DNA of 64,000 nucleotides from Herbaspirillum rhizosphaerae (GCF_001189965.1 NZ_LFLU01000003.1:1-64000), one strand, 5' to 3'; positions 47,753 to 57,118 are shown, counted from the first letter of the stretch. Made by a program: numbers and translations. Notes: a model not told the origin generated them from the sequence alone.

Positions 47753-48735
47753 CTCTCTATAGCAAAATTGTCGGCACCGGCAGCTATCTGCCGCCCAAGC
47801 GTGTGACCAACGACGAGTTGGCAAAGCAGTTGGCAGCAAAGGGTATCGAGACTTCCGACGAATGGATCGTATCGCGCAGCGGCATTTCCGCGCGCCACTA
47901 TGCCGAGCCGGACGTATTGTCGAGCGACCTCGCCATAGAGGCTTCGCAGCGCGCGCTTCAGATGGCCAAGCTGCAGCCGAATGATATCGATCTCATCATC
48001 ATGGCGACATCGACGCCGGATCATCTGGGCGGTTTCCCGAGCACGGCCTGTGTCGTTCAGCGCAAGCTGGGCATTACCAACGGCGCTGCGGCGATGGACG
48101 TGCAGGCGGTGTGCAGCGGCTTCGTCTATGCGATGTCGGTGGCGGACAGCTTCATCAAATCCGGCGCGCACAAGAACGTGCTGGTGATCGGCGCGGAAGT
48201 GTTTTCGCGCATCCTGAATTTTGAAGACCGCACCACCTGTGTGCTGTTCGGCGACGGCGCCGGCGCGATTGTCATGACGGCGTCAAAAGAGCCCGGCATT
48301 CTCGCCTCCAAATTGCATGCCGACGGCAGCCACGGTCACATCCTGTGCGTGCCGGGCAACGTCAATGACGGTGCAGTTGCCGGCAATGCTTACCTCTACA
48401 TGGATGGCCCGGCGGTATTCAAGCTGGCGGTTTCCGTGTTGGACAAGGTCGCGCGTGAAGTGCTGGCGATCGCTCAGGTCGACGCCAAGGAAGTCGACTG
48501 GCTGATTCCGCATCAGGCGAATATCCGCATCATGCAAGGCACGGCCAAGAAGCTCGGCCTGCCGCTGGAAAAAATGGTGGTGACCGTGGATGAACACGGC
48601 AATACCTCCGCAGCGTCGATTCCGCTGGCGCTGGATCAGGCGGTGCGCGACGGTCGCGTCAAGCCGGGGCATAACGTCATGATGGAAGGTGTTGGCGGCG
48701 GCTTCACCTGGGGTGCCGTGCTGGTCCGGATGTAA
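47749..48735 (+). CDS. fabH: 3-oxoacyl-ACP synthase III (FabH)
   Basis: Starts fatty acid chains by condensing acetyl-CoA with malonyl-ACP. 328 residues. The catalytic triad is Cys in [12 protein letters not shown] (near 112), His in [11 protein letters not shown] (near 255) and Asn in [12 protein letters not shown] (near 285). The glycine-rich end [12 protein letters not shown] is conserved. Overlaps plsX by four bases and is followed by fabD after 54 bases. Confidence 0.97.
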   Translation: MTLYSKIVGTGSYLPPKRVTNDELAKQLAAKGIETSDEWIVSRSGISARHYAEPDVLSSDLAIEASQRALQMAKLQPNDIDLIIMATSTPDHLGGFPSTACVVQRKLGITNGAAAMDVQAVCSGFVYAMSVADSFIKSGAHKNVLVIGAEVFSRILNFEDRTTCVLFGDGAGAIVMTASKEPGILASKLHADGSHGHILCVPGNVNDGAVAGNAYLYMDGPAVFKLAVSVLDKVAREVLAIAQVDAKEVDWLIPHQANIRIMQGTAKKLGLPLEKMVVTVDEHGNTSAASIPLALDQAVRDGRVKPGHNVMMEGVGGGFTWGAVLVRM

Positions 48736-48789
48736 GCAGGCTCGCATTCTGTGCTGATACGAATTGATTTACTAACGACAAAATAGAGC

Positions 48790-49722
48790 ATGACAAAATT
48801 TGCTTTTGTTTTTCCGGGCCAGGGTTCGCAGGCCATCGGAATGTTGAACGGATTTGCCGATAACGAAGTCGTCAAGGCGACTGTTGCGGAAGCTTCCGAT
48901 GCGCTGCAATTCGATCTCGGCAAGCTGATTGCCGAAGGTCCGAAGGAAGATCTCGATCTGACCACCAACACTCAACCGGTCATGCTGACTGCGGCCGTGG
49001 CGTTTTATCGTGCCTGGCTGGCCGCCGGCGGCAAGGCGCCGGCGCTGGTTGCCGGTCATAGCCTGGGCGAGTATTCCGCGCTGGTGGCTGCGGGCGTGAT
49101 CGCCTTCAAGGATGCGGTGCCGCTGGTGCGTTTCCGTGCGCAAGCCATGCAGGAAGCGGTTCCTGTCGGTCAGGGCGGCATGGCGGCAATTCTCGGTTTG
49201 TCGGATGACGATGTGCGTGCCGTCTGTGCCGAAGCTGCGCAGGGCGAGGTGGTCGAGGCCGTCAATTACAATTCGCCGGCGCAAGTCGTGATTGCCGGCA
49301 GCAAGGCGGCCGTCGAGCGCGCCTGTGAAATCGCCAAGGCCAAGGGCGCCAAGCGCGCGCTGGTGTTGCCGGTGTCGGCGCCGTTCCATTCGTCGCTGCT
49401 CAAACCGGCTTCGGACCGTTTGCAAGCCTATCTGGCGAACGTGCCGTTCTCTGCGCCGCAACTGCCGCTGATCAATAACGTCGACGTCGCGATCGTCAAT
49501 GATCCTGCCGCCATCAAGGACGCCTTGGTGCGTCAGGCTGCCAGCGCCGTGCGCTGGGTCGAGACTGTGCAAAAGATGTCGGCTGAAGGCATTACCCACG
49601 TGGTCGAATGCGGTCCCGGCAAGGTGCTGGCCGGTCTGACCAAGCGTATCAATGGCGACCTGACTGGCGAAGCTATCGTCGATCAGGCTTCTCTGGACAA
49701 GGTATTGGAGTTGTTGAAGTGA
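48790..49722 (+). CDS. fabD: Malonyl-CoA:ACP transacylase (FabD)
   Basis: Loads malonate onto ACP. 310 residues. FVFPGQGSQAIGM at the start, the active serine in VAGHSLGEYSALVAAG (near 90), the arginine in VRFRAQAMQEAV and the histidine in VSAPFHSSLL (near 200) are all present. Its stop overlaps the fabG GTG start by three bases. Confidence 0.97.
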   Translation: MTKFAFVFPGQGSQAIGMLNGFADNEVVKATVAEASDALQFDLGKLIAEGPKEDLDLTTNTQPVMLTAAVAFYRAWLAAGGKAPALVAGHSLGEYSALVAAGVIAFKDAVPLVRFRAQAMQEAVPVGQGGMAAILGLSDDDVRAVCAEAAQGEVVEAVNYNSPAQVVIAGSKAAVERACEIAKAKGAKRALVLPVSAPFHSSLLKPASDRLQAYLANVPFSAPQLPLINNVDVAIVNDPAAIKDALVRQAASAVRWVETVQKMSAEGITHVVECGPGKVLAGLTKRINGDLTGEAIVDQASLDKVLELLK

Positions 49723-50492
49723 CTGATCAAAATTCGCAAATTTCGCAAAACCTGCAAAATCAAGTCGCGCTGGTCACCGGCGCATCCCGTGGCATCGGCC
49801 GCGCCATCGCTCAGGAACTGGTTCGCCAGGGCGCCAAGGTGGTCGGCACGGCGACGTCTGAAGCCGGTGCTGCCGCCATCAGCGAATATCTGGAGCAATT
49901 GCAGCCAGGCTGCGGCAAGGGCGTCGTTCTCAATGTGACGGACGTTGCTGCCTGTAACGCCGTCATTGATACGATCCAAAAAGAATTCGGCAGCCTTTCG
50001 ATTCTGGTCAACAACGCCGGCATCACGCAAGATCAGCTCGCCATGCGCATGAAGGAAGAGGAGTGGGATAATGTCATCTCCACGAATCTGACGGCTGTGG
50101 GGCGCCTGTCGCGCGCGGTGCTGCGCGGCATGATGAAGGCCAGGCATGGCCGCATCATCAACATCACATCCGTGGTCGGCTCGGCCGGCAACGCGGGGCA
50201 GATGAACTACGCAGCCGCCAAAGCGGGTGTGGCCGGCATGAGCCGCGCGCTGGCGCGTGAAATCGGCAGCCGCAACATCACGGTCAATTGCATCGCGCCG
50301 GGCTTTATCGACACCGATATGACCAAGGTGCTGGGCGAGCAGCAAACGGCCGCCTTGTTGCAGCAGATTCCGCTGGGCCGTCTTGGCGCTCCCGAGGACA
50401 TCGCTGCCGCCGTCGCATTCCTGGCGTCGGCGCAGGCCGGTTACATCACCGGCACGACCTTGCATGTCAATGGCGGCATGTATATGAATTAA
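49719..50492 (+). CDS. fabG: 3-oxoacyl-ACP reductase (FabG)
   Basis: NADPH-dependent short-chain dehydrogenase that reduces beta-ketoacyl-ACP. 257 residues from a GTG at 49719, which overlaps the fabD stop (GTGA). The first about 12 residues are rich in Gln/Asn and unlike the family. The Rossmann motif VTGASRGIGRAIAQEL follows, then NNAGIT, the catalytic serine region NITSVVG, and Tyr/Lys in NYAAAKAG. It ends TTLHVNGGMYMN. An in-frame earlier start (49608) would lie wholly inside fabD. Confidence 0.95.
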   Translation: MTDQNSQISQNLQNQVALVTGASRGIGRAIAQELVRQGAKVVGTATSEAGAAAISEYLEQLQPGCGKGVVLNVTDVAACNAVIDTIQKEFGSLSILVNNAGITQDQLAMRMKEEEWDNVISTNLTAVGRLSRAVLRGMMKARHGRIINITSVVGSAGNAGQMNYAAAKAGVAGMSRALAREIGSRNITVNCIAPGFIDTDMTKVLGEQQTAALLQQIPLGRLGAPEDIAAAVAFLASAQAGYITGTTLHVNGGMYMN

Positions 50493-50518
50493 GCGTCTTT
50501 GGACGCAATTGGCAGCAA

Positions 50519-50547
50519 TTTAAGTATTCTTGTTAAGAATACTTAAA
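50519..50547. promoter_or_regulatory. Thirteen-base-arm palindrome between fabG and acpP
   Basis: TTTAAGTATTCTT (50519-50531) is repeated inverted at 50535-50547 with a GTT spacer, 27 bases past fabG and just upstream of the acpP -10. It has no T-run directly after it. It could be an operator for a fatty-acid regulator, or a weak terminator/processing stem separating fabG from acpP. Confidence 0.65.
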
Positions 50548-50570
50548 AGTAAATTTTTAGCGTGCAAACC

Positions 50571-50579
50571 TGATAAAAT
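50571..50579 (+). promoter_or_regulatory. Candidate extended -10 promoter for acpP
   Basis: TG-A-TAAAAT (50571-50579), 36 bases before the acpP ATG, in an AT-rich stretch. ACP is needed in large amounts, so a private promoter is expected. Confidence 0.5.
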
Positions 50580-50615
50580 GCGCGCACTTTTGTAACCTAT
50601 CCACTGGAGGCACTT

Positions 50616-50855
50616 ATGTCCGATATCGAACAACGCGTTAAAAAGATCGTCGCTGAGCAACTGGGCGTCGCTGAAGCAGACATCAAGACAGAATCGTCGT
50701 TCGTGGACGATCTGGGCGCTGACTCGCTCGACACAGTCGAACTGGTCATGGCACTGGAAGATGAGTTCGAAATGGAAATCCCTGACGAACAAGCTGAAAA
50801 AATTACAACCGTGCAACAGGCGATCGATTACGCCAAGGCACACGTCAAGGCCTAA
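50616..50855 (+). CDS. acpP: Acyl carrier protein
   Basis: A 79-residue acidic protein that carries growing acyl chains on a 4'-phosphopantetheine arm. The attachment serine is Ser37 in [13 protein letters not shown]. The protein runs [16 protein letters not shown] to YAKAHVKA as in other proteobacteria. GGAGG lies before the ATG. Placed between fabG and fabF in the standard order. Confidence 0.98.
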   Translation: MSDIEQRVKKIVAEQLGVAEADIKTESSFVDDLGADSLDTVELVMALEDEFEMEIPDEQAEKITTVQQAIDYAKAHVKA

Positions 50856-50885
50856 GCTGGTTTTGAACGACTCTAGGAGAATTGC

Positions 50886-52127
50886 TTGAGCCGCTCACGT
50901 GAACGTCGTGTAGTCATTACCGGTCTGGGTTGCATTTCACCTGTTGGCAATAACATTGCCGATGCATGGGGTGCAGTCAAAGAAGGTAAGTCGGGCATTG
51001 CTACCATCACGAAATTTGACGCCACTCCTTTCACCACGCATTTTGCGGGTGAAGTGAAGGGCTTCAATATCGAAGACTACATCCCCGCCAAAGAAGCCCG
51101 CCATATGGATACCTTCATCCATTACGGCATGGCGGCCGGGATGCAGGCCATGCAGGACAGTGGCCTGGTCGTGACCGACGAAAACGCCGAGCGTATCGGC
51201 GTCATCATCGGTTCCGGCATCGGTGGTTTGCCTCTGATCGAGCAAACGCATGAAGAGCTGACCAATCGCGGCCCGCGCCGCATCAGCCCGTTCTTCATTC
51301 CGGCGTCGATCATCAATATGATTTCCGGTAACTTGTCGATCAAGTACGGTCTGAAGGGCCCTAATCTGGCCATCGTGACTGCTTGCACGACAGGTCTGCA
51401 TTGCATCGGTTCGGCCAGCCGCATGATTCAGTACGGCGATGCCGACGTGATGATCGCCGGTGGTGCGGAATCCAGTGTTTCGCCGTTGGGTATCGGTGGT
51501 TTCGCCTCTGCGCGTGCACTGTCGACGCGCAATGACGATCCGGCGACTGCGTCCCGTCCGTGGGACAAGGATCGCGACGGCTTCGTGCTCGGCGAAGGCG
51601 CCGGCGTGATGGTGCTGGAAGAGTATGAGCATGCCAAGGCGCGCGGCGCCAAGATCTATGCTGAAGTGCTGGGTTTCGGGATGAGCGGCGACGCTTATCA
51701 CATGACCGCTCCGAATCTGGATGGTCCGCGTCGTTGCGTGGTTTCGGCCTTGCGCGATGCCGGCGTCAATCCGGACGAAGTGCAGTACCTGAATGCGCAC
51801 GGTACGTCGACCCCGCTGGGCGACCAGAACGAAACCGACGCAATCAAGGCGGCTTTCGGTGATCATGCTTACAAGATGGTCGTCAATTCCACCAAATCCA
51901 TGACCGGCCACTTGCTGGGCGGTGCAGGCGGGCTGGAATCGGTGTTCACCGTGTTGGCGTTGCATAATCAGATCTCTCCGCCGACCATGAACATCTTCAA
52001 TCAGGATCCGGAATGCGACCTTGATTACTGTGCCAACCAGGCGCGCGATATGAAGATCGATATCGCCGTCAAGAATTCGTTTGGATTCGGCGGCACTAAC
52101 GGCACGCTGGTGTTCGGTAAGGTATAA
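50886..52127 (+). CDS. fabF: 3-oxoacyl-ACP synthase II (FabF)
   Basis: Elongating condensing enzyme. 413 residues. The active cysteine is in [13 protein letters not shown] (near 163), and histidines are in [12 protein letters not shown] (near 305) and [12 protein letters not shown] (near 340). The C-terminal [14 protein letters not shown] is conserved. The start is a TTG at 50886, with AGGAGA at a good distance; the family begins at [14 protein letters not shown] and no ATG is available. Confidence 0.97.
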   Translation: MSRSRERRVVITGLGCISPVGNNIADAWGAVKEGKSGIATITKFDATPFTTHFAGEVKGFNIEDYIPAKEARHMDTFIHYGMAAGMQAMQDSGLVVTDENAERIGVIIGSGIGGLPLIEQTHEELTNRGPRRISPFFIPASIINMISGNLSIKYGLKGPNLAIVTACTTGLHCIGSASRMIQYGDADVMIAGGAESSVSPLGIGGFASARALSTRNDDPATASRPWDKDRDGFVLGEGAGVMVLEEYEHAKARGAKIYAEVLGFGMSGDAYHMTAPNLDGPRRCVVSALRDAGVNPDEVQYLNAHGTSTPLGDQNETDAIKAAFGDHAYKMVVNSTKSMTGHLLGGAGGLESVFTVLALHNQISPPTMNIFNQDPECDLDYCANQARDMKIDIAVKNSFGFGGTNGTLVFGKV

Positions 52128-52143
52128 AGATGTCAGTATCAGG

Positions 52144-52167
52144 CTCGGCTTTCAATTGAAAGCCGAG
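52144..52167 (+). terminator. Terminator hairpin after fabF
   Basis: A perfect 24-base palindrome (CTCGGCTTTC, AATT, GAAAGCCGAG), 17 bases past the fabF stop. Only a weak T-rich stretch follows, so part of the transcript may read into the next genes. Confidence 0.7.
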
Positions 52168-52190
52168 TTCGTTTCTCCACTCCAATTTAT

Positions 52191-52676
52191 ATGTCGATAG
52201 CAGTCTCCGCGGATATCAAGCCTTCCCGTACGCTATTGATCATGATGGCTGCAGCAGCTATCGTCGTCGCCCTCATCGGCGTTATCTTTGCTTTTGCTCT
52301 GGTGGGGCAATTGTCTTTCATTCTCAGAATGTCTCTGGCTGCAATCTGCGTGGCGGCGGCGTTGCTGGCATTCTGGCTGGTGCTGCAAAATCGCAAGGCG
52401 GTCTGGCTGCATATTTCCGGAACGGGGCAGATCCGGCTGGTGGAGCATCATGCCGTCGTGCGTGCGAAGACCGGATCCCGTGTCGTGAGCGGCGGTCTGG
52501 CGCAGTTGCTGGCCGGTTCCACCGTGTGGCCGAATCTGCTTTTGCTGCGTCTCAGACTTGAAAACGGCAAAGTACGCACCATACCTGTCTTGCCGGACTC
52601 TGTCTCGAAGGAAACTTTCCGGGCGCTGCAAGTGGCTTGCCGTTGGGTTGCAAGTCATAATAACGACGCCCGCTAG
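52191..52676 (+). CDS. YgfX/CptA-like small membrane protein
   Basis: A 161-residue protein with two hydrophobic helices (about 14-42 and 47-67), then a hydrophilic domain: KAVWLHISGTGQIRLVEH, GSTVWPNLLLLRLRLENGK and LPDSVSKETFRALQVACRW. The two-helix plus soluble-tail pattern and the closing 'VLPDSVS..FR.L.V..RW' block resemble YgfX (CptA, a toxin-like protein paired with SdhE/CptB in enterics). No SdhE gene is adjacent here, and the match is by eye only. Lies between fabF and rpoE, as in other betaproteobacteria. Confidence 0.6.
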   Translation: MSIAVSADIKPSRTLLIMMAAAAIVVALIGVIFAFALVGQLSFILRMSLAAICVAAALLAFWLVLQNRKAVWLHISGTGQIRLVEHHAVVRAKTGSRVVSGGLAQLLAGSTVWPNLLLLRLRLENGKVRTIPVLPDSVSKETFRALQVACRWVASHNNDAR

Positions 52677-52789
52677 GCATGCGATTCACTAAAAAGCTGA
52701 AAAGATAGTACGCTTGCTGAATTTATTGCGTCACAACTGGTCAATGATTCGGTTTGTGCAGAAATGATAAAAAAACAAGGAACCTGGAT

Positions 52790-53392
52790 TTGACGACGGA
52801 ACGCGAAATTGATCAACTGCTTGTCGAGCGTGTACAGCGTGGCGATAAGAAGGCGTTCGAGCTATTAGTTGCCAAATATCAACGGAAACTGATGCGGCTC
52901 GTTTCGCGTTTGGTGCGCGATCAGGCTGAAGCCGAGGATGTGGTGCAGGAGGCGTTCATCAAAGCCTACCGCGCGCTGCCCCAGTTCCGCGGTGATTCCG
53001 CGTTTTACACCTGGTTGTATCGTATCGGGATCAATACTGCGAAAAATTACCTCGTCACTATGGGACGCAGGGCTCCCACATCAACCGAGGCGGATGCCGA
53101 AGAAGCTGAAACTTTTGACGATGGAGAGCACCTAAGGGACATCAATACTCCCGAGTCGATGCTGGCGACCAAGCAAATTGCTCAGACCGTCAACGTGGCA
53201 ATGGAGGCGCTGCCCGAGGAATTGCGGACCGCAATCACCTTGCGAGAGATTGAAGGACTGAGTTACGACGAAATCGCCGATGCCATGGGATGTCCGATTG
53301 GCACCGTGCGCAGCCGGATTTTCCGGGCGCGCGAAGCGATTGCTGAAAAGCTGAGGCCGTTGCTGGGCACGGCAATCGACAAGCGTTGGTAA
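52790..53392 (+). CDS. rpoE: RNA polymerase sigma factor RpoE (sigma-24/AlgU type)
   Basis: ECF sigma factor for envelope stress, 200 residues. Region 2 includes VSRLVRDQAEAEDVVQEAFI and FYTWLYRIGINTAKN; region 4 includes LREIEGLSYDEIADAMGCPI then GTVRSRIFRAREAIAEKL. I use a TTG at 52790, where the family begins (MTTEREIDQLLVERV) and AAGGA lies eight bases upstream; a TTG 12 codons earlier is unlikely. Followed by rseA, rseB and mucD, which would restrain and degrade it. No convincing sigma-E promoter is seen upstream. Confidence 0.96.
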   Translation: MTTEREIDQLLVERVQRGDKKAFELLVAKYQRKLMRLVSRLVRDQAEAEDVVQEAFIKAYRALPQFRGDSAFYTWLYRIGINTAKNYLVTMGRRAPTSTEADAEEAETFDDGEHLRDINTPESMLATKQIAQTVNVAMEALPEELRTAITLREIEGLSYDEIADAMGCPIGTVRSRIFRAREAIAEKLRPLLGTAIDKRW

Positions 53393-53515
53393 GGTCGACG
53401 GCTGTATGCAGAATGCGGTGGTAGTGCGTTAAGTGTTTTATAGAGTTTTTGTAGCTAAGCGACATAAAAATAAGAGTGGGTGATGGAACTGAATTTTGTG
53501 GCCGGGTGACTACTT

Positions 53516-54163
53516 ATGGATACCAAAGAAATTAGCAGAGAACAGATTTCGGCATTGGCCGACGGCGAGCTGGTTGACGCACACGTCAACGTAGCGTTGG
53601 CCGTGTTGCGACAGCCTGAAGAGCAGATCACATGGGATCTGTATCATCAGATTGGCGACGTTCTGCGCTCCGATGAAATGGCTTTCTCGCTGAGCGAAGG
53701 GTTCGCGGCGAAGATGAGCGCACGTCTCGATGCCGAGCCGGCAATCATCGCCCCACAGCTGAATGCCGTGGCGGCGGAGCAGATTATTGTTCCCGCAGCC
53801 GCCAATGGCGGATCGGCGCGCAGACGTTTCGTACGACGTTTTGCCATGCCGGGTGCGGCGGTGGCGGCAGCTGTCGTGGCGGTCGTTTTCGTGACCTCTC
53901 CGCAGCAATCGGTGACGATGGCCAATAACGGCGCTGCGACGTCGACCGTCCTTGCTCCGGCAGGCTCGGGCGTCACTACCGTGGCGGCATCGTCGTCTCC
54001 GCAAAGCGCCGTACAGGTCAGCAGCCTGGCGCAGCAGGGCGAGGTCGCGCGCGATCCTCGTATCGACGATTATCTGCTGGCTCACCAGCGTTTCTCGCCA
54101 TCCATGTACAGCTCGGTCCAATATGCCCGTTCGGCGGCCTTCGCAATTGACTCAGACAAATAA
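53516..54163 (+). CDS. rseA: Anti-sigma-E factor RseA (MucA)
   Basis: A 215-residue inner-membrane anti-sigma factor. The cytoplasmic RpoE-binding domain (about 1-75) opens MDTKEISREQISALADGELV, as in RseA/MucA. One transmembrane helix (about 108-128: PGAAVAAAVVAVVFVTS) precedes a low-complexity Ala/Ser/Val periplasmic part ending in AQQGEVARDPRIDDYLLAHQ. DegS/RseP-type proteolysis would free RpoE under stress. Starts 123 bases after rpoE. Confidence 0.9.
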   Translation: MDTKEISREQISALADGELVDAHVNVALAVLRQPEEQITWDLYHQIGDVLRSDEMAFSLSEGFAAKMSARLDAEPAIIAPQLNAVAAEQIIVPAAANGGSARRRFVRRFAMPGAAVAAAVVAVVFVTSPQQSVTMANNGAATSTVLAPAGSGVTTVAASSSPQSAVQVSSLAQQGEVARDPRIDDYLLAHQRFSPSMYSSVQYARSAAFAIDSDK

Positions 54164-54164
54164 T

Positions 54165-55190
54165 ATGCGGCAGACACAAGGTTTGCTCCGGGTAGTTCTA
54201 TTCCTTTCGGCATTCATGGCATTCTCCGCCCGGGCGGAGAATGCACTGCCGGCAAAAGTGAGCAACAATCAGGACGCGCAGGTCTTACTCAAAAAAATCC
54301 AATCCGCAGCTCAGCGGCTCAATTATTCCGGTACTTTCGTTTATCAGCAGTCCAACCAGATACGCACATCGCGCATTACGCATATCCTGGCCGGCAAGAA
54401 CGAGATTGAAAAACTGGAAGTCCTCGACGGCAAGCCGCGCGAATACATCCGCAACAACGATGACGTCGCCTGTTACGTGCCGGAAGCGAAAACGGTTCTG
54501 ATCGAAAAACGCATCACGCGTGACGTCTTCCCTGCGATTCTGGCCGCCAACCCGACGGACCTGGTCGACTATTACAGCGTCAAAATGGGTGAAACCGGAC
54601 GCGTTGCCGGCCATGATTGCCAGGCGGTGATCCTGGAGCCGAAAGACAAGTTGCGCTACGGTTACAAACTCTGGGCCGACAAGGCTACCGGACTGCTGTT
54701 GCGGGCGCAGACCTTCGACGCCAAGAACGACGTGGTGGAGCAGATCTCCTTTACGCAAATCGAGATCGGCAACATCGACCACAATCGCGTCAAACCAAGC
54801 TTTACCAATACCAATGGCTGGCACATCGAAAACTCGGTCATGAGCCAGGTCAATTTGTCCGGCTGGTCGGTAACGCCGCCGCCGGGATTCAAGAAGATCC
54901 AGGAAGTCAAACGCCTGATTTCGGACACGCAAAACACCGGCACCTCTGCGGCCCAGCATGGCGTCACAAGCCAGCGCGAAGTTTCCCAGATCGTGTTTTC
55001 GGATGGCCTCGCCGCGATATCCGTCTTTATCGAACCCGGTTCGCAAAGCCGTACGGAAGGCTCGATGCAGCAGGGCGCCATGAATATTGTCGGTCGTCGC
55101 CAGGGCGACTACTGGCTGACTGTTGTCGGCGAAGTGCCGGGTACGGCGATTCGGCAAGTGTCGAATTCAATAGAGTTCAAATCCAAATAA
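54165..55190 (+). CDS. rseB: Sigma-E regulatory protein RseB (MucB)
   Basis: Periplasmic protein that binds RseA and protects it from cleavage until lipid signals arrive. 341 residues, with signal peptide about 1-24 (LLRVVLFLSAFMAFSARAEN). The LolA/LppX-like N-terminal fold begins VLLKKIQSAAQRLNYSGTFV, and the second domain includes GWSVTPPPGFKKI. I use the ATG at 54165, two bases past the rseA stop, because the longer frame upstream lies inside rseA. Followed by mucD after 11 bases. Confidence 0.92.
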   Translation: MRQTQGLLRVVLFLSAFMAFSARAENALPAKVSNNQDAQVLLKKIQSAAQRLNYSGTFVYQQSNQIRTSRITHILAGKNEIEKLEVLDGKPREYIRNNDDVACYVPEAKTVLIEKRITRDVFPAILAANPTDLVDYYSVKMGETGRVAGHDCQAVILEPKDKLRYGYKLWADKATGLLLRAQTFDAKNDVVEQISFTQIEIGNIDHNRVKPSFTNTNGWHIENSVMSQVNLSGWSVTPPPGFKKIQEVKRLISDTQNTGTSAAQHGVTSQREVSQIVFSDGLAAISVFIEPGSQSRTEGSMQQGAMNIVGRRQGDYWLTVVGEVPGTAIRQVSNSIEFKSK

Positions 55191-55201
55191 TACAAAAATA
55201 C

Positions 55202-56710
55202 ATGATGATCCCCGCCAAGAAAGTCTTGTTGTCGTCGTTGCTGAGCGCCTCGGTGCTTGCACTGTCGCCGTCCTTGTCCGGCCTGAGCGCCGCAGTCGCC
55301 GCGCCAGCAGTTGCCGGTTTGCCGGATTTTGCCGATATCGTCGATCGTACCGGTCCCGGCGTCGTCAACATTCGTACGACTGAGCGCGTCAAAACCGGCC
55401 AGCCGCAGGCGGGTGCCGATGACGAAGAAATGCAGGAGTTTTTCCGCCGTTTCTTCGGCGTGCCCATGCCTCGTCAGCAGCCGAATACGCCTAACACGCC
55501 GAATGCGCCAAGTGCGCCACGCAACAAGGGCAAGGGCGGAAACGCTCAGCCGCAGGAAGAAGTGCCGCGCGGTGTCGGCTCGGGCTTCATTATTTCTGCC
55601 GACGGCTACATCATGACCAACGCTCACGTGGTTGAAGGCGCGAGCGAGGTTTATGTCACGCTGACAGACAAGCGTGAATTCAAGGCCAAGATCATCGGTT
55701 CCGATACCCGTACCGACGTGGCGTTGTTGAAAATCGATGCATCCAGCCTGCCGCGCCTGGTGATCGGCGACTCCGACAAGATTCGCGCCGGTGAGTGGGT
55801 GTTGGCGATCGGTTCTCCTTTTGGCCTGGAGAGCACCGTGACGGCTGGCATTATTTCCGCCAAGGCACGCGACACCGGCGATTATTTGCCCTTGATCCAG
55901 ACCGACGTGGCCGTCAATCCGGGCAATTCCGGCGGTCCGCTGATCAACCTCAAGGGGGAGGTCATCGGTATCAACTCCCAGATCTATAGCCGCTCAGGCG
56001 GCTTCATGGGGATTTCGTTTGCCGTGCCTATCGATGAGGCGCTGCGTGTTTCGGATCAGTTGAAGGCGAGCGGTCGCGTGACGCGCGGCCGTATCGGCGT
56101 GCAAATCGGTGAAGTCACGAAGGACGTCGCCGAGTCGCTGGGCTTGAGCAAAGCGCAGGGCGCGCTGGTGCAACGCGTCGAGCCGGGCGGTCCTGCCGAC
56201 AAGGGCGGTCTGGAAGCCGGCGACATCATCCTCAAATTCAACGGCGCCGCGATTGAGAAGCCGAGCGATCTGCCGCGCATGGTCGGAAACATCAAGCCGG
56301 GTTCGCGCGCAACAGTCAATATCTGGCGCAAGGGTGCGGCGCGCGACGTCAGCCTGACGGTTGTCGAGCTCGAGGCCGACAAGCCGGCCAAGGTCGAAGA
56401 GAAGAAGCCAAAGCAAGAGGCTGCGCCAAATGCCCTGGGGCTGATCGTCAGCGACCTGAGCGATGCGCAGAAGAAGGAATTGAAGGTTGAGAACGGCGTG
56501 CTGGTTGAATCGTCCGTCGGTGTCGCGGCAGCGGCAGGCTTGCGTGCCGGCGACGTTGTTCAGCGTCTCAACGACATCGATATCAAAGACGCCAAGCAAT
56601 TCAACGGCCTGGTCGCCAAGCTGGATCCGAAGAAGCGCGCGGCCGTGTTGGTGCGTCGCGGCGATTCCTCGCAATTCGTTCCGCTGCGGCCCAGCACCAG
56701 CGGCAACTAA
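55202..56710 (+). CDS. mucD: Periplasmic serine protease MucD (DegP/HtrA family)
   Basis: A 502-residue Do-family protease/chaperone. Signal peptide about 1-34 (LLSSLLSASVLALSPSLSGL, cleavage near AVAAPAV). The triad is His142 (TNAHVVEGA), Asp172 (RTDVALLKID) and Ser243 (GNSGGPL). Two PDZ domains follow (about 290-390 and 410-495). An Asn/Pro-rich, lysine-rich loop at about 88-118 extends the LA loop. Completes the rpoE-rseA-rseB-mucD module for misfolded envelope proteins. ATG at 55202. Confidence 0.95.
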   Translation: MMIPAKKVLLSSLLSASVLALSPSLSGLSAAVAAPAVAGLPDFADIVDRTGPGVVNIRTTERVKTGQPQAGADDEEMQEFFRRFFGVPMPRQQPNTPNTPNAPSAPRNKGKGGNAQPQEEVPRGVGSGFIISADGYIMTNAHVVEGASEVYVTLTDKREFKAKIIGSDTRTDVALLKIDASSLPRLVIGDSDKIRAGEWVLAIGSPFGLESTVTAGIISAKARDTGDYLPLIQTDVAVNPGNSGGPLINLKGEVIGINSQIYSRSGGFMGISFAVPIDEALRVSDQLKASGRVTRGRIGVQIGEVTKDVAESLGLSKAQGALVQRVEPGGPADKGGLEAGDIILKFNGAAIEKPSDLPRMVGNIKPGSRATVNIWRKGAARDVSLTVVELEADKPAKVEEKKPKQEAAPNALGLIVSDLSDAQKKELKVENGVLVESSVGVAAAAGLRAGDVVQRLNDIDIKDAKQFNGLVAKLDPKKRAAVLVRRGDSSQFVPLRPSTSGN

Positions 56711-56746
56711 GCCGGGCAGCCAAGGCTGATCCAAGGTTTGTCTGGC

Positions 56747-56780
56747 AAAGGCTGCATGCTTCACGGCATGCAGCCTTTTA
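56747..56780 (+). terminator. Terminator of the rpoE-mucD operon
   Basis: Thirteen-base arms AAAGGCTGCATGC and GCATGCAGCCTTT (56747-56759 and 56766-56778) with a six-base loop and a T-run, 37 bases past the mucD stop. The palindrome GGCTGCATGC-type core is perfect. Confidence 0.92.
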
Positions 56781-56812
56781 TCTGTAATGTGCAGTGCAGA
56801 TCGAGGCGTTTG

Positions 56813-57076
56813 ATGTCACTCACTCATTTCGTTGTGTATTCCCGTTCCTACTGTCATTTGTGCGAAGACATGGTGCATGCGCTGGAGGTATTTCGCGCCG
56901 ATCACGACTTTACCGTCGAGATGATTGATGTCGACGCCGACGAAGCATTGATCGCTCGCTATGACGAGCTGGTGCCGGTCCTGGTGGGGCAAAAGGACGG
57001 GAAACCGGCGAGGCAGCTTTGTCATTACTTCCTGGATGTGGCGGGCGTAAAACAATTCTTGCTTGAGGGAAATTAA
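56813..57076 (+). CDS. Glutaredoxin-like (DUF836) protein
   Basis: An 87-residue thioredoxin-fold protein. From the ATG at 56813 it opens MSLTHFVVYSRSYCHLCEDM, with a CHLC redox pair, and has the cis-proline region LVPVLVGQKDG. This matches the glutaredoxin-like NrdH/DUF836 group often found beside mucD-lepA in betaproteobacteria. A longer in-frame start (56738) lies inside the terminator hairpin. Substrate unknown. Confidence 0.85.
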   Translation: MSLTHFVVYSRSYCHLCEDMVHALEVFRADHDFTVEMIDVDADEALIARYDELVPVLVGQKDGKPARQLCHYFLDVAGVKQFLLEGN

Positions 57077-57106
57077 CAGCCTTGTGCGGATTTTTCATCG
57101 CCGCCC

Positions 57107-57118
57107 GGGGGGGGGGGG
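57107..57118. repeat. Homopolymeric G tract (12 bases)
   Basis: Twelve consecutive G between the glutaredoxin-like gene and lepA. It lies outside any gene I support, about 230 bases before lepA. Such tracts can slip in replication, or may be a sequencing or assembly error. Confidence 0.8.

Noticed and set aside
53450..53515. GGAACT before rseA as a sigma-E promoter
   Set aside because: No matching -10 at 16-17 bases; six bases alone are not enough.
53952..54164. Extended N-terminus of rseB inside rseA
   Set aside because: It would overlap rseA by more than 200 bases and hide the signal peptide, which fits perfectly at 54165.
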